From: Luzula sylvatica
Taxonomy: Eukaryota; Streptophyta; Magnoliopsida; Poales; Juncaceae
Assembly (NCBI GenBank): GCA_946800325.1
Contig: CAMPEJ010000002.1
Coordinates: forward strand, 558,001-622,000
Length of the DNA stretch: 64,000 nt
Reading direction: 5' to 3'
Positions 10,961 to 23,499 of this stretch are shown here, piece by piece. Each line of letters begins with the position of its first letter. Position 1 is the stretch's first letter. The translations under genes and the position numbers were made by a program. The notes beneath the pieces were generated by a model. The model worked only from the letters and a program-made list of their open reading frames with translations. It did not search any database and was not told the DNA's origin.

Positions 10961-11439
10961 AATATGTTATTTGAACTCCCCAAAGCATAAACAGATGGTT
11001 TTGAATCGAAAAACAAACTTTCTTAGTGTTTGTAAATTTTGGTGAAATGTTATGTGGTAAAAGATACGATTCGAATTATCTAAAAATATGTTATTTGAAC
11101 TCCCCAAAGCATAAACAAATTGTTTTGAATCGAAAAACAAACTTTCTTAGTGTTTGTCAATTTTGGTTAAATGTTATGTAGTAAAAGATACGATTCAAAT
11201 GATCTCAAAATACGTTATTTGAACTCCCCAAAGCATAAACAGATTGTTTTGAATCGAAAAACAAACTTTCTTAGTGTTTGTAAATTTTGGTGAAATGTTA
11301 TGTGGTAAAAGATACGATTCGAATTATCTAAAAATACGTTATTTGAACTCCCCAAAGCATAAACAAATTGTTTTGAATAGAAAAACAAACTTTCTTAGTG
11401 TTTGTAAATTTTGGTGAAATGTTATGTGGTAAAAGATAC

Positions 11440-11571
11440 GATTCAAATGATCTCAAAATACGATTCAAATGATTCAAATGATCCCACAGCATAAACAGAT
11501 TGTTTTGAATCGAAAAACAAACTTTCTTAGTGTTTGTAAATTTTGGTGAAATGTTATGTAGTAAAAGATAC
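11440..11571 (+). repeat. 132-bp variant monomer
   Basis: Same replacement as at 2475 (cacagc join). It marks the first of two adjacent 999-bp units. Confidence 0.95.
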
Positions 11572-12191
11572 GATTCAAATGATCTCAAAATATGTTATTT
11601 GAACTCCCCAAAGCATAAACAGATTGTTTTGAATCGAAAAACAAACTTTCTTAGTGTTTGTAAATTTTGGTGAAATGTTATGTGGTAAAAGATACGATTC
11701 GAATTATCTAAAAATATGTTATTTGAACTCCCCAAAGCATAAACAAATTGTTTTGAATCGAAAAACAAACTTTCTTAGTGTTTGTAAATTTTGGTTAAAT
11801 GTTATGTAGTAAAAGATACGATTCAAATGATCTCAAAATACGTTATTTGAACTCCCCAAAGCATAAACAGATTGTTTTGAATCGAAAATCAAACTTTCTC
11901 AGTGTTTGTAAATTTTGGTGAAATGTTATGTGGTAAAAGATACGATTCAAATGATCTCAAAATACGTTATTTGAACTCCCCAAAGCATAAACAGATTGTT
12001 TTGAATTGAAAAACAAACTTTCTTAGTGTTTGTAAAATTTGGTGAAATGTTATGTAGTAAAAGATACGATTCGAATGATCTCAAAATACGTTATTTGAAC
12101 TCCCCAAAGCATAAACAGATTGTTTTGAATCGAAAAACAAACTGTCTTAGTGTTTGTAAATTTTGGTGAAATGTTATCTGGAAAAAGATAC

Positions 12192-12314
12192 GATTCAAAT
12201 TATCTCAAAATACGTTATTTGAACTCCCCAAAGCATAAACAAATTGTTTTGAATCGAAAAAAAAATTTCTTAGTGTTTGTGAATTTCGGTGAAATGTTAT
12301 GTGGTAAAAGATAC
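12192..12314 (+). repeat. 123-bp A9-tract monomer
   Basis: The gaatcgaaaaacaaact segment reads gaatcgaaaaaaaaatt, with a run of nine A and one base lost. Later in the same unit are gtgaatttcgg changes. These substitutions remove stop codons on the plus strand and create the recurring 88-codon open frame. The same monomer recurs at 13191-13313, 14810-14932, 15809-15931, 38645-38767 and 40388-40510, always following a tgtcttag / atctggaaaaag monomer. Confidence 0.9.
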
Positions 12315-12373
12315 GATTCGAATGATCTCAAAATACGTTATTTGAACTCCCCAAAGCATAAACAGATTGTTTT

Positions 12374-13372
12374 GAATAGAAAAACAAACTTTCTTAGTGT
12401 TTGTAAATTTTGGTGAAATGTTATGTGGTAAAAGATACGATTCAAATGATCTCAAAATACGATTCAAATGATTCAAATGATCCCACAGCATAAACAGATT
12501 GTTTTGAATCGAAAAACAAACTTTCTTAGTGTTTGTAAATTTTGGTGAAATGTTATGTAGTAAAAGATACGATTCAAATGATCTCAAAATATGTTATTTG
12601 AACTCCCCAAAGCATAAACAGATTGTTTTGAATCGAAAAACAAACTTTCTTAGTGTTTGTAAATTTTGGTGAAATGTTATGTGGTAAAAGATACGATTTG
12701 AATTATCTAAAAATATGTTATTTGAACTCCCCAAAGCATAAACAAATTGTTTTGAATCGAAAAACAAACTTTCTTAGTGTTTGTAAATTTTGGTTAAATG
12801 TTATGTAGTAAAAGATACGATTCAAATGATCTCAAAATACGTTATTTGAACTCCCCAAAGCATAAACAAATTGTTTTGAATCGAAAATCAAACTTTCTCA
12901 GTGTTTGTAAATTTTGGTGAAATGTTATGTGTTAAAAGATACGATTCAAATGATCTCAAAATACGTTATTTGAACTCCCCAAAGCATAAACAGATTGTTT
13001 TGAATTGAAAAACAAACTTTCTTAGTGTTTGTAAAATTTGGTGAAATGTTATGTAGTAAAAGATACGATTCGAATGATCTCAAAATACGTTATTTGAACT
13101 CCCCAAAGCATAAACAGATTGTTTTGAATCGAAAAACAAACTGTCTTAGTGTTTGTAAATTTTGGTGAAATGTTATCTGGAAAAAGATACGATTCAAATT
13201 ATCTCAAAATACGTTATTTGAACTCCCCAAAGCATAAACAAATTGTTTTGAATCGAAAAAAAAATTTCTTAGTGTTTGTGAATTTCGGTGAAATGTTATG
13301 TGGTAAAAGATACGATTCGAATGATCTCAAAATACGTTATTTGAACTCCCCAAAGCATAAACAGATTGTTTT
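12374..13372. repeat. Eight-monomer unit B, copy 2 (999 bp)
   Basis: Tandem copy of 11375-12373. Small differences include gatttgaattatc at 12695 instead of gattcgaattatc, and tgttaaaag near 12931. The stretch 12.37-14.06 kb also recurs 2,618 bases later at about 14.99-16.68 kb. Confidence 0.85.
12439..12570 (+). repeat. 132-bp variant monomer
   Basis: Same replacement and cacagc join as the other left-side members. It lies 999 bases after the copy at 11440. Confidence 0.95.
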
Positions 13373-14060
13373 GAATAGAAAAACAAACTTTCTTAGTGTT
13401 TGTAAATTTTGGTGAAATGTTATGTGGTAAAAGATACGATTCAAATGATCTCAAAATACGTTATTTGAACTCCCCAAAGCATAAACAGATTGTTTTGAAT
13501 CGAAAAACAAACTTTCTTAGTGTTTGTAAATTTTGGTGAAATGTTATGTGGTAAAAGAAACGATTCTAATGATCTCAAAATACGTTATTTGAACTCCCCA
13601 AAGCATAAACAAATTGTTTTGAATCGAAAAACAAACTTTCTAAGTGTTTGTAAATTTTGGTAAAATGTTATGTGGTAAAATATACGATTCAAATGATCTC
13701 AAAATACGTTATTTGAACTCCCCAAAGCATAAACAGATTGTTTTGAATCGAAAAACAAACTTTCTTAGTGTTTGTAAATTTTGGTGAAATGTTATGTGGT
13801 AAAAGATACGATTCAAATGATCTCAAAATACGTTATTTGAACTCCCCAAAGCATAAACATATTGTTTTGAATCGAAAAACAAACTTTCGCAGTGTTTGTA
13901 AATTTTGGTGAAATGTTATGTGGTACAAGATACGATTCAAATGATCTCAAAATACGTTATTTGAACTCCCCAAAGCATAAACAAATTGTTTTGAATCGAA
14001 AAACAAACTTTCTTAGTGTTTGTAAATTTTGGTAAAATGTTATGTGGTAAAAGATACGAT
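13373..14060. repeat. Linker monomers with gaaacgattctaatg
   Basis: Ordinary 124-bp monomers with three diagnostic changes: gaaacgattctaa at 13557, aaaatatacg near 13678 and tttcgcagtg near 13886. The run recurs at 16175-16510, an offset of 2,618 bases. No gene. Confidence 0.8.
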
Positions 14061-14181
14061 TCAAATGATCTCAAAATACGTTATTTGAACTCCCCATAGC
14101 ATAAACAGATTGTTTTGAATCGAAAAACAAACTTCCTTAGTGTTTGTAAATTTTGGTGAAATGTTATGTGGTAAAAGATAC

Positions 14182-14313
14182 GATTCAAATGATCTCAAAA
14201 TACGATTCAAATGATTCAAATGATCCCACAGCATAAACAGATTGTTTTGAATCGAAAAACAAACTTTCTTAGTGTTTGTAAATTTTGGTGAAATGTTATG
14301 TAGTAAAAGATAC
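14182..14313 (+). repeat. 132-bp variant monomer
   Basis: Same class. It opens the third, shortened copy of unit B (875 bp, 14182-15056), in which one gaattg / gtaaaatttgg monomer is absent. Confidence 0.95.
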
Positions 14314-15056
14314 GATTCAAATGATCTCAAAATATGTTATTTGAACTCCCCAAAGCATAAACAGATTGTTTTGAATCGAAAAACAAACTTTCTTAGTGTT
14401 TGTAAATTTTGGTGAAATGTTATGTGGTAAAAGATACGATTCGAATTATCTAAAAATATGTTATTTGAACTCCCCAAAGCATAAACAAATTGTTTTGAAT
14501 CGAAAAACAAACTTTCTTAGTGTTTGTAAATTTTGGTTAAATGTTATGTAGTAAAAGATACGATTCAAATGATCTCAAAATACGTTATTTGAACTCCCCA
14601 AAGCATAAACAGATTGTTTTGAATCGAAAATCAAACTTTCTCAGTGTTTGTAAATTTTGGTGAAATGTTATGTGGTAAAAGATACGATTCAAATGATCTC
14701 AAAATACGTTATTTGAACTCCCCAAAGCATAAACAGATTGTTTTGAATCGAAAAACAAACTGTCTTAGTGTTTGTAAATTTTGGTGAAATGTTATCTGGA
14801 AAAAGATACGATTCAAATTATCTCAAAATACGTTATTTGAACTCCCCAAAGCATAAACAAATTGTTTTGAATCGAAAAAAAAATTTCTTAGTGTTTGTGA
14901 ATTTCGGTGAAATGTTATGTGGTAAAAGATACGATTCGAATGATCTCAAAATACGTTATTTGAACTCCCCAAAGCATAAACAGATTGTTTTGAATAGAAA
15001 AACAAACTTTCTTAGTGTTTGTAAATTTTGGTGAAATGTTATGTGGTAAAAGATAC
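14182..15056. repeat. Unit B, copy 3, one monomer shorter (875 bp)
   Basis: Same succession as 11375-12373 but lacking a single monomer: 6 x 124 + 132 - 1 = 875. Loss of exactly one monomer is what unequal exchange within an array produces. Confidence 0.8.
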
Positions 15057-15188
15057 GATTCAAATGATCTCAAAATACGATTCAAATGATTCAAATGATC
15101 CCACAGCATAAACAGATTGTTTTGAATCGAAAAACAAACTTTCTTAGTGTTTGTAAATTTTGGTGAAATGTTATGTAGTAAAAGATAC
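15057..15188 (+). repeat. 132-bp variant monomer
   Basis: Same replacement and cacagc join as at 12439, 2,618 bases upstream. Confidence 0.95.
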
Positions 15189-16055
15189 GATTCAAATGAT
15201 CTCAAAATATGTTATTTGAACTCCCCAAAGCATAAACAGATTGTTTTGAATCGAAAAACAAACTTTCTTAGTGTTTGTAAATTTTGGTGAAATGTTATGT
15301 GGTAAAAGATACGATTCGAATTATCTAAAAATATGTTATTTGAACTCCCCAAAGCATAAACAAATTGTTTTGAATCGAAAAACAAACTTTCTTAGTGTTT
15401 GTAAATTTTGGTTAAATGTTATGTAGTAAAAGATACGATTCAAATGATCTCAAAATACGTTATTTGAACTCCCCAAAGCATAAACAGATTGTTTTGAATC
15501 GAAAATCAAACTTTCTCAGTGTTTGTAAATTTTGGTGAAATGTTATGTGGTAAAAGATACGATTCAAATGATCTCAAAATACGTTATTTGAACTCCCCAA
15601 AGCATAAACAGATTGTTTTGAATTGAAAAACAAACTTTCTTAGTGTTTGTAAAATTTGGTGAAATGTTATGTAGTAAAAGATACGATTCGAATGATCTCA
15701 AAATACGTTATTTGAACTCCCCAAAGCATAAACAGATTGTTTTGAATCGAAAAACAAACTGTCTTAGTGTTTGTAAATTTTGGTGAAATGTTATCTGGAA
15801 AAAGATACGATTCAAATTATCTCAAAATACGTTATTTGAACTCCCCAAAGCATAAACAAATTGTTTTGAATCGAAAAAAAAATTTCTTAGTGTTTGTGAA
15901 TTTCGGTGAAATGTTATGTGGTAAAAGATACGATTCGAATGATCTCAAAATACGTTATTTGAACTCCCCAAAGCATAAACAGATTGTTTTGAATAGAAAA
16001 ACAAACTTTCTTAGTGTTTGTAAATTTTGGTGAAATGTTATGTGGTAAAAGATAC
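15057..16055. repeat. Unit B, copy 4 (999 bp)
   Basis: Full eight-monomer version again (132-mer at 15057-15188, A9 monomer at 15809). It matches 12439-13437 at an offset of 2,618 bases, and the match continues through the gaaacgattctaa linker to about 16.68 kb. Confidence 0.85.
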
Positions 16056-16219
16056 GATTCAAATGATCTCAAAATACGTTATTTGAACTCCCCAAAGCAT
16101 AAACAGATTGTTTTGAATCGAAAAACAAACTTTCTTAGTGTTTGTAAATTTTGGTGAAATGTTATGTGGTAAAAGAAACGATTCTAATGATCTCAAAATA
16201 CGTTATTTGAACTCCCCAA

Positions 16220-18060
16220 AGCATAAACAAATTGTTTTGAATCGAAAAACAAACTTTCTAAGTGTTTGTAAATTTTGGTAAAATGTTATGTGGTAAAATA
16301 TACGATTCAAATGATCTCAAAATACGTTATTTGAACTCCCCAAAGCATAAACAGATTGTTTTGAATCGAAAAACAAACTTTCTTAGTGTTTGTAAATTTT
16401 GGTGAAATGTTATGTGGTAAAAGATACGATTCAAATGATCTCAAAATACGTTATTTGAACTCCCCAAAGCATAAACATATTGTTTTGAATCGAAAAACAA
16501 ACTTTCGCAGTGTTTGTAAATTTTGGTGAAATGTTATGTGGTACAAGATACGATTCAAATGATCTCAAAATACGTTATTTGAACTCCCCAAAGCATAAAC
16601 AAATTGTTTTGAATCGAAAAACAAACTTTCTTAGTGTTTGTAAATTTTGGTAAAATGTTATGTGGTAAAAGATACGATTCAAATGATCTCAAAATAAGTT
16701 ATTTGAACTACCCAAAGCATAAACAGATTGTTTTGAATAGAAAAACAAACTTTCTTAGTGTTTGTAAATTTTGGTGAAATGTTATGTGGTAAAAGATACG
16801 ATTCAAATGATCTCAAAATACGTTATTTGAACTCCCCAAAACATAAACAGATTGTTTTGAATCGAAAAACAAACTTTCTTAGTGTTTGTAAATTTTGGTG
16901 AAATGTTATGTGGTAAAAGATACGATTCGAATGATCTAAAAATATGTTATTTGAACTCCCCAAAGCATAAACAAATTGTTTTGAATTGAAAAACAAACTT
17001 TCGTAGTGTTTGTAAATTTTGGTGAAATGTTATGTAGTAAAAGATACGATTCCAATGATCTCAAAATACGTTATTTGAACTCCCCAAAGCATAAACAAAT
17101 TGTTTTGAATCGAAAAACAAACTTTCTTAGTGTTTGTAAATTTTGGTGAAATGTTAAGTGGTACAAGAGACGATTCAAATGATCTCAAAATACGTTATTT
17201 GAACTCCCCAAAGCATAAACAAATTGTTTTGAATCGAAAAACAAACTTTCTTAGTGTTTGTAAATTTTGGTAAAATGTTATGTGGTAAAAGATACGATTC
17301 AAATGATCTCAAAATACGTTATTTGAACTCCCCAAAGCATAAACAGATTGTTTTGAATCGAAAAACAAACTTTCTTAGTGTTTGTAAATTTTGGTGAAAT
17401 GTTATGTGGTAAAAGATACGATTCAAATGATCTCAAAATACGTTATTTGAACTACCCAAAGCATAAACAGATTGTTTTGGATCGAAAAACAAACTTTCTT
17501 AGTGTTTGTAAATTTTGGTGAAATGTTATGTGGTAAAAGATACGATTCAAATGATCTCAAAATACGTTATTTGAACTCCCCAAAGCATAAACAGATTGTT
17601 TTGAATCGAAAAACAAACTTTCTTAGTGTTTAAAATTTTGGTGAAATGTTATGTAGTAAAAGATACGATTCAAATGATCTCAAAATACGTTATTTGAACT
17701 CCCCAAAGCATAAACAGATTGTTTTGAATTGAAAAACAAACTTTCTTAGTGTTTGTAAATTTTGGTGAAATGTTATGTGGTAAAAGATACGAATCGAATG
17801 ATCTAAAAATATGTTATTTGAACTCCCCAAAGCATAAACAAATTGTTTTGAATCGAAAAACAAACTTTCTTAGTGTTTGTAAATTTTTGTGAAATGTTAT
17901 GTAGTAAAAGATACGATTCAAATGATCTCAAAATACGTTATTTGAACTCCCCAAAGCATAAACAGATTGTTTTGAATCGAAAAACAAACTTTCTTAGTGT
18001 TTGTAAATTTTGGTGAAATGTTATGTAGTAAAAGATACGATTCAAATGATCTCAAAATAT
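16220..18060. repeat. Partial third copy of unit A
   Basis: This segment matches about 7.76-9.60 kb at an offset of 8,457 bases: cgcag at 8049 and 16506, aagtt at 8239 and 16696, agagac at 8709 and 17166, and attttt at 9426 and 17883. It enters from the gaaacgattctaa linker and leaves into the left-edge haplotype, so it is a fragment about 1.84 kb long. Confidence 0.85.
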
Positions 18061-18900
18061 GTTATTTGAACTCCCCAAAGCATAAACAGATTGTTTTGAA
18101 TCGAAAAACAAACTTTCTTAGTGTTTAAAATTTTGGTGAAATGTTATGTAGTAAAAGATACGATTCAAATGATCTCAAAATACGTTATTTGAAATCGCCA
18201 AAGCATAAACAGATTGTTTTGAATCGAAAAGCAAACTTTCTTAGTGTTTGTAAATTTTGGTGAAATGTTATGTCGTAAAAGATACGATTCAAATGATCTC
18301 AAAATACGTTATTTGAACTCCCCAAAGCATAAACAGATTGTTTTGAATCGAAAAACAAACTGTCTTAGTGTATGTAAATTTTGGTGAAATGTTATATGGA
18401 AAAAGATACGATTCAAATGATCTCAAAATACGTTATTTGAACTCCCCAAAGCATAAACAAATTGTTTTGAATCGAAAAACAAACTTTCTTAGTGTTTGTA
18501 AATTTTGGTGAAATGTTATGTGGTAAAAGATACGATTCAAATGATCTCAAAATACGTTATTTGAACTCCCCAAAGCATAAACAGATTGTTTTGAATCGAA
18601 AAACAAACTTTCGTAGTGTTTGTAAATTTTGGTGAAATGTTATGTGGTACAAGATACGATTCAAATGATCTCAAAATACGTTATTTGAACTCCCCAAAGC
18701 ATAAACAAATTGTTTTGAATCGAAAAACAAACTTTCTTAGTGTTTGTAAATTTTGGTAAAATGTTATGTGGTAAAAGATACGATTCAAATGATCTCAAAA
18801 TACGTTATTTGAACTCCCCATAGCATAAACAGATTGTTTTGAATCGAAAAACAAACTTCCTTAGTGTTTGTAAATTTTGGTGAAATGTTATGTGGTAAAA
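18060..18900. repeat. Third occurrence of the left-edge haplotype
   Basis: This segment matches 10.10-10.94 kb at an offset of 7,962 bases: tttaaaa at 10162 and 18124, gtatg at 10408 and 18370, and tagc at 10859 and 18821. One private change is gaaatcgcc near 18191. Confidence 0.85.
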
Positions 18901-18905
18901 GATAC

Positions 18906-19037
18906 GATTCAAATGATCTCAAAATACGATTCAAATGATTCAAATGATCCCACAGCATAAACAGATTGTTTTGAATCGAAAAACAAACTTTCTTAGTGTT
19001 TGTAAATTTTGGTGAAATGTTATGTAGTAAAAGATAC
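18906..19037 (+). repeat. 132-bp variant monomer
   Basis: Same class with the cacagc join. It sits 4,724 bases after the copy at 14182 and shares its upstream cttccttag monomer. Confidence 0.95.
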
Positions 19038-19429
19038 GATTCAAATGATCTCAAAATATGTTATTTGAACTCCCCAAAGCATAAACAGATTGTTTTGAAT
19101 CGAAAAACAAACTTTCTTAGTGTTTGTAAATTTTGGTGAAATGTTATGTGGTAAAAGATACGATTCAAATGATCTCAAAATACGTTATTTGAACTCCCCA
19201 AAGCATAAACAGATTGTTTTGAATCGAAAAACAAACTTTCTTAGTGTTTGTAAATTTTGGTGAAATGTTATGTGGTAAAAGAAACGATTCTAATGATCTC
19301 AAAATACGTTATTTGAACTCCCCAAAGCATAAACAAATTGTTTTGAATCGAAAAACAAACTTACTTAGTGTTTGTAAATTTTGGTAAAATGTTATGTGGT
19401 AAAAGATACGATTCAAATGATCTCAAAAT

Positions 19430-22400
19430 ACGTTATTTGAACTCCCCAAAGCATAAACAAATTGTTTTGAATCGAAAAACAAACTTTCTTAGTGTTGGTA
19501 AATTTTGGTGAAATGTTATGTGGTAAAAGATACGATTCAAATGATCTCAAAATACGTTATTTGAACTCCCCAAAGCATAAACAGATTGTTTTGAATCGAA
19601 AAACAAACTTTCTTAGTGTTTGTAAATTTTGGTGAAATGTTATGTGGTAAAAGATACGATTCAAATGATCTCAAAATACGTTATTTGAACTCCCCAAACC
19701 ATAAACAGATTGTTTTGAATCGAAAAACAAACTGTCTTAGTGTTTGTAAATTTTGGTGAAATTTTATCTGGAAAAAGATACGATTCAAATGATCTCAAAA
19801 TACGTTATTTGAACTCCCCAAAGCATAAACAAATTGTTTTGAATCGAAAAACAAACTTTCTTAGTGTTTGTAAATTTTGGTGAAATGTTATGTGGTAAAA
19901 GATACGATTCAAATGATCTCAAAATACGTTATTTGAACTCCCCAAAGCATAAACATATTGTTTTGAATAGAAAAACAAACTTTCTTAGTGTTTGTAAATT
20001 TTGGTGAAATGTTATGTGTTAAAAGATACGATTCAAATGATCTCAAAATACGTTATTTGAACTCCCCAAAGCATAAACAGATTGTTTTGAATCGAAAAAC
20101 AAACTTTCTTAGTGTTTGTAAATTTTGGTGAAATGTTATGTGGTAAAAGATACGATTCGAATGATCTAAAAATATGTTATTTGAACTCCCCAAAGCATAA
20201 ACAAATTGTTTTGAATCGAAAAACAAACTTTCGTAGTGTTTGTAAATTTTGGTGAAATGTTATGTAGTAAAAGATACGATTCCAATGATCTCAAAATACG
20301 TTATTTGAACTCCCCAAAGCATAAACAAATTGTTTTGAATCGAAAAACAAACTTTCTTAGTGTTTGTAAATTTTGGTAAAATGTTATGTGGTAAAATATA
20401 CGATTCAAATGATCTCAAAATACGTTATTTGAACTACCCAAAGCATAAACAGATTGTTTTGAATCGAAAAACAAACTTTCTTAGTGTTTGTAAATTTTGG
20501 TGAAATGTTATGTGGTAAAAGATACGATTCAAATGATCTCAAAATACGTTATTTGAACTCCCCAAAGCATAAACAGATTGTTTTGAATCGAAAAACAAAC
20601 TTTCTTAGTGTTTAAAATTTTGGTGAAATGTTATGTAGTAAAAGATACGATTCAAATGATCTCAAAACACGTTATTTGAACTCCCCAAAGCATAAACAGA
20701 TTGTTTTGAATCGAAAAACAAACTTTCTTAGTGTTTGTAAATTTTGGTGAAATGTTATGTGGTAAAAGATACGATTCGAATGATCTAAAAATATGTTATT
20801 TGAACTCCCCAAAGCATAAACAAATTGTTTTGAATCGAAAAACAAACTTTCTTAGTGTTTGTAAATTTTGGTGAAATGTTATGTAGTAAAAGATACGATT
20901 CAAATGATCTCAAAATACGTTATTTGAACTCCCCAAAGCATAAACAGATTGTTTTGAATCGAAAAACAAACTTTCTTAGTGTTTGTAAATTTGGGTAAAA
21001 TGTTATGTGGTAAAAGATACGATTCAAATGATCTCAAAATACGTTATTTAAACTCCCCAAAGCATAAACAAATTGTTTTGAATCGAAAAACAAACTTTCT
21101 AAGTGTTTGTAAATTTTGGTAAAATGTTATGTGGTAAAATATACGATTCAAATGATCTCAAAATACGTTATTTGAACTCCCCAAAGCATAAACAGATTGT
21201 TTTGAATCGAAAAACAAACTTTCTTAGTGTTTGTAAATTTTGGTGAAATGTTATGTGGTAAAAGATACGATTCAAATGATCTCAAAATACGTTATTTGAA
21301 CTCCCCAAAGCATAAACATATTGTTTTGAATCGAAAAACAAACTTTCGTAGTGTTTGTAAATTTTGGTGAAATGTTATGTGGTACAAGATACGATTCAAA
21401 TGATCTCAAAATATGTTATTTGAACTCCCCAAAGCATAAACAAATTGTTTTGAATCGAAAAACAAACTTTCTTAGTGTTTGTAAATTTTGGTAAAATGTT
21501 ATGTGGTAAAAGATACGATTCAAATGATCTCAAAATAAGTTATTTGAACTACCCAAAGCATAAACAGATTGTTTTGAATAGAAAAACAAACTTTCTTAGT
21601 GTTTGTAAATTTTGGTGAAATGTTATGTGGTAAAAGATACGATTCAAATGATCTCAAAATACGTTATTTGAACTCCCCAAAGCATAAACATATTGTTTTG
21701 AATCGAAAAACAAACTTTCTTAGTGTTTGTAAATTTTGGTGAAATGTTATGTGGTAAAAGATACGATTCGAATGATCTAAAAATATGTTATTTGAACTCC
21801 CCAAAGCATAAACAAATTGTTTTGAATCGAAAAACAAACTTTCGTAGTGTTTGTAAATTTTGGTGAAATGTTATGTAGTAAAAGATACGATTCCAATGAT
21901 CTCAAAATACGTTATTTGAACTCCCCAGAGCATAAACAAATTGTTTTGAATCGAAAAACAAACTTTCTTAGTGTTTGTAAATTTTGGTGAAATGTTATGT
22001 GGTACAAGAGACGATTCAAATGATCTCAAAATACGTTATTTGAACTCCCCAAAGCATAAACAAATTGTTTTGAATCGAAAAACAAACTTTCTTAGTGTTT
22101 GTAAATTTTGGTAAAATGTTATGTGGTAAAAGATACGATTCAAATGATCTCAAAATACGTTATTTGAACTCCCCAAAGCATAAACAGATTGTTTTGAATC
22201 GAAAAACAAACTTTCTTAGTGTTTGTAAATTTTGGTGAAATGTTATGTGGTAAAAGATACGATTCAAATGATCTCAAAATACGTTATTTGAACTACCCAA
22301 AGCATAAACAGATTGTTTTGAATCGAAAAACAAACTTTCTTAGTGTTTGTAAATTTTGGTGAAATGTTATGTGGTAAAAGATACGATTCAAATGATCTCA

Positions 22401-23100
22401 AAATACGTTATTTGAACTCCCCAAAGCATAAACAGATTGTTTTGAATCGAAAAACAAACTTTCTTAGTGTTTAAAATTTTGGTGAAATGTTATGTAGTAA
22501 AAGATACGATTCAAATGATCTCAAAATACGTTATTTGAACTCCCCAAAGCATAAACAGATTGTTTTGAATCGAAAAACAAACTTTCTTAGTGTTTGTAAA
22601 TTTTGGTGAAATGTTATGTGGTAAAAGATACGATTCGAATGATCTAAAAATATGTTATTTGAACTCCCCAAAGCATAAACAAATTGTTTTGAATCGAAAA
22701 ACAAACTTTCTTAGTGTTTGTAAATTTTTGTGAAATGTTATGTAGTAAAAGATACGATTCAAATGATCTCAAAATACGTTATTTGAACTCCCCAAAGCAT
22801 AAACAGATTGTTTTGAATCGAAAAACAAACTTTCTTAGTGTTTGTAAATTTTGGTGAAATGTTATGTAGTAAAAGATACGATTCAAATGATCTCAAAATA
22901 CGTTATTTGAACTCCCCAAAGCATAAACAGATTGTTTTGAATGGAAAAACAAACTTTCTTAGTGTTTGTAAATTTTGGTGAAATGTTATGTAGTAAAAGA
23001 TACGATTCAAATGATCTCAAAATACGTTATTTGAACTCCCCAAAGTATAAACAGATTGTTTTGAATCGAAAAACAAACATTCTTAGTGTTTAAAATTTTG
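19430..23100. repeat. Segmental unit C, copy 1
   Basis: About 3.6 kb that recurs at 26.74-30.7 kb. The offset is 7,311 bases over most of it (ttgg at 19495 and 26806; aaacc at 19696 and 27007; tttaaaa at 20611 and 27922; agagac at 22007 and 29318). After two 132-bp monomers were gained downstream it becomes 7,575 (tttaaaa 22470 and 30045; atgg 22941 and 30516). It contains aaataagtt, agagac, gattccaatg and gaatgg markers. Confidence 0.85.
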
Positions 23101-23499
23101 GTGAAATGTTATGTCGTAAAAGATACGATTCAAATGATCTCAAAATACGTTATTTGAACTCGCCAAAGCATAAACAGATTGTTTTGAATCGAAAAACAAA
23201 CTTTCTTAGTGTTTGTAAATTTTGGTGAAATGTTATGTAGTAAAAGATACGATTCAAATGATCTCAAAATACGTTATTTGAACTCCCCAAAGCATAAACA
23301 GATTGTTTTGAATCGAAAAACAAACTTTCTTAGTGTTTGTAAATTTTGGTGAAATTTTATGTGGTAAAACATACGATTCAAATGATCTCAAAATACGTTA
23401 TTTGAACTCCCCAAAGCATAAACAGATTGTTTTGAATCGAAAAACAAACTTTCGTAGTGTTTGTAAATTTTGGTGAAATGTTATGTGGTAAAAGATACG

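Larger units (their letters stand above)
11375..12373. repeat. Eight-monomer unit B, copy 1 (999 bp)
   Basis: Seven near-124-bp monomers plus one of 132 bp, with one base lost in an A9 monomer: 7 x 124 + 132 - 1 = 999. The same order (132-mer; gaattatct; ggttaaatg; aatcaaactttctcag; gtaaaatttgg; tgtcttag with atctggaaaaag; A9 monomer) repeats immediately downstream at exactly 999 bases. Ends are approximate to within one monomer. Confidence 0.85.
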
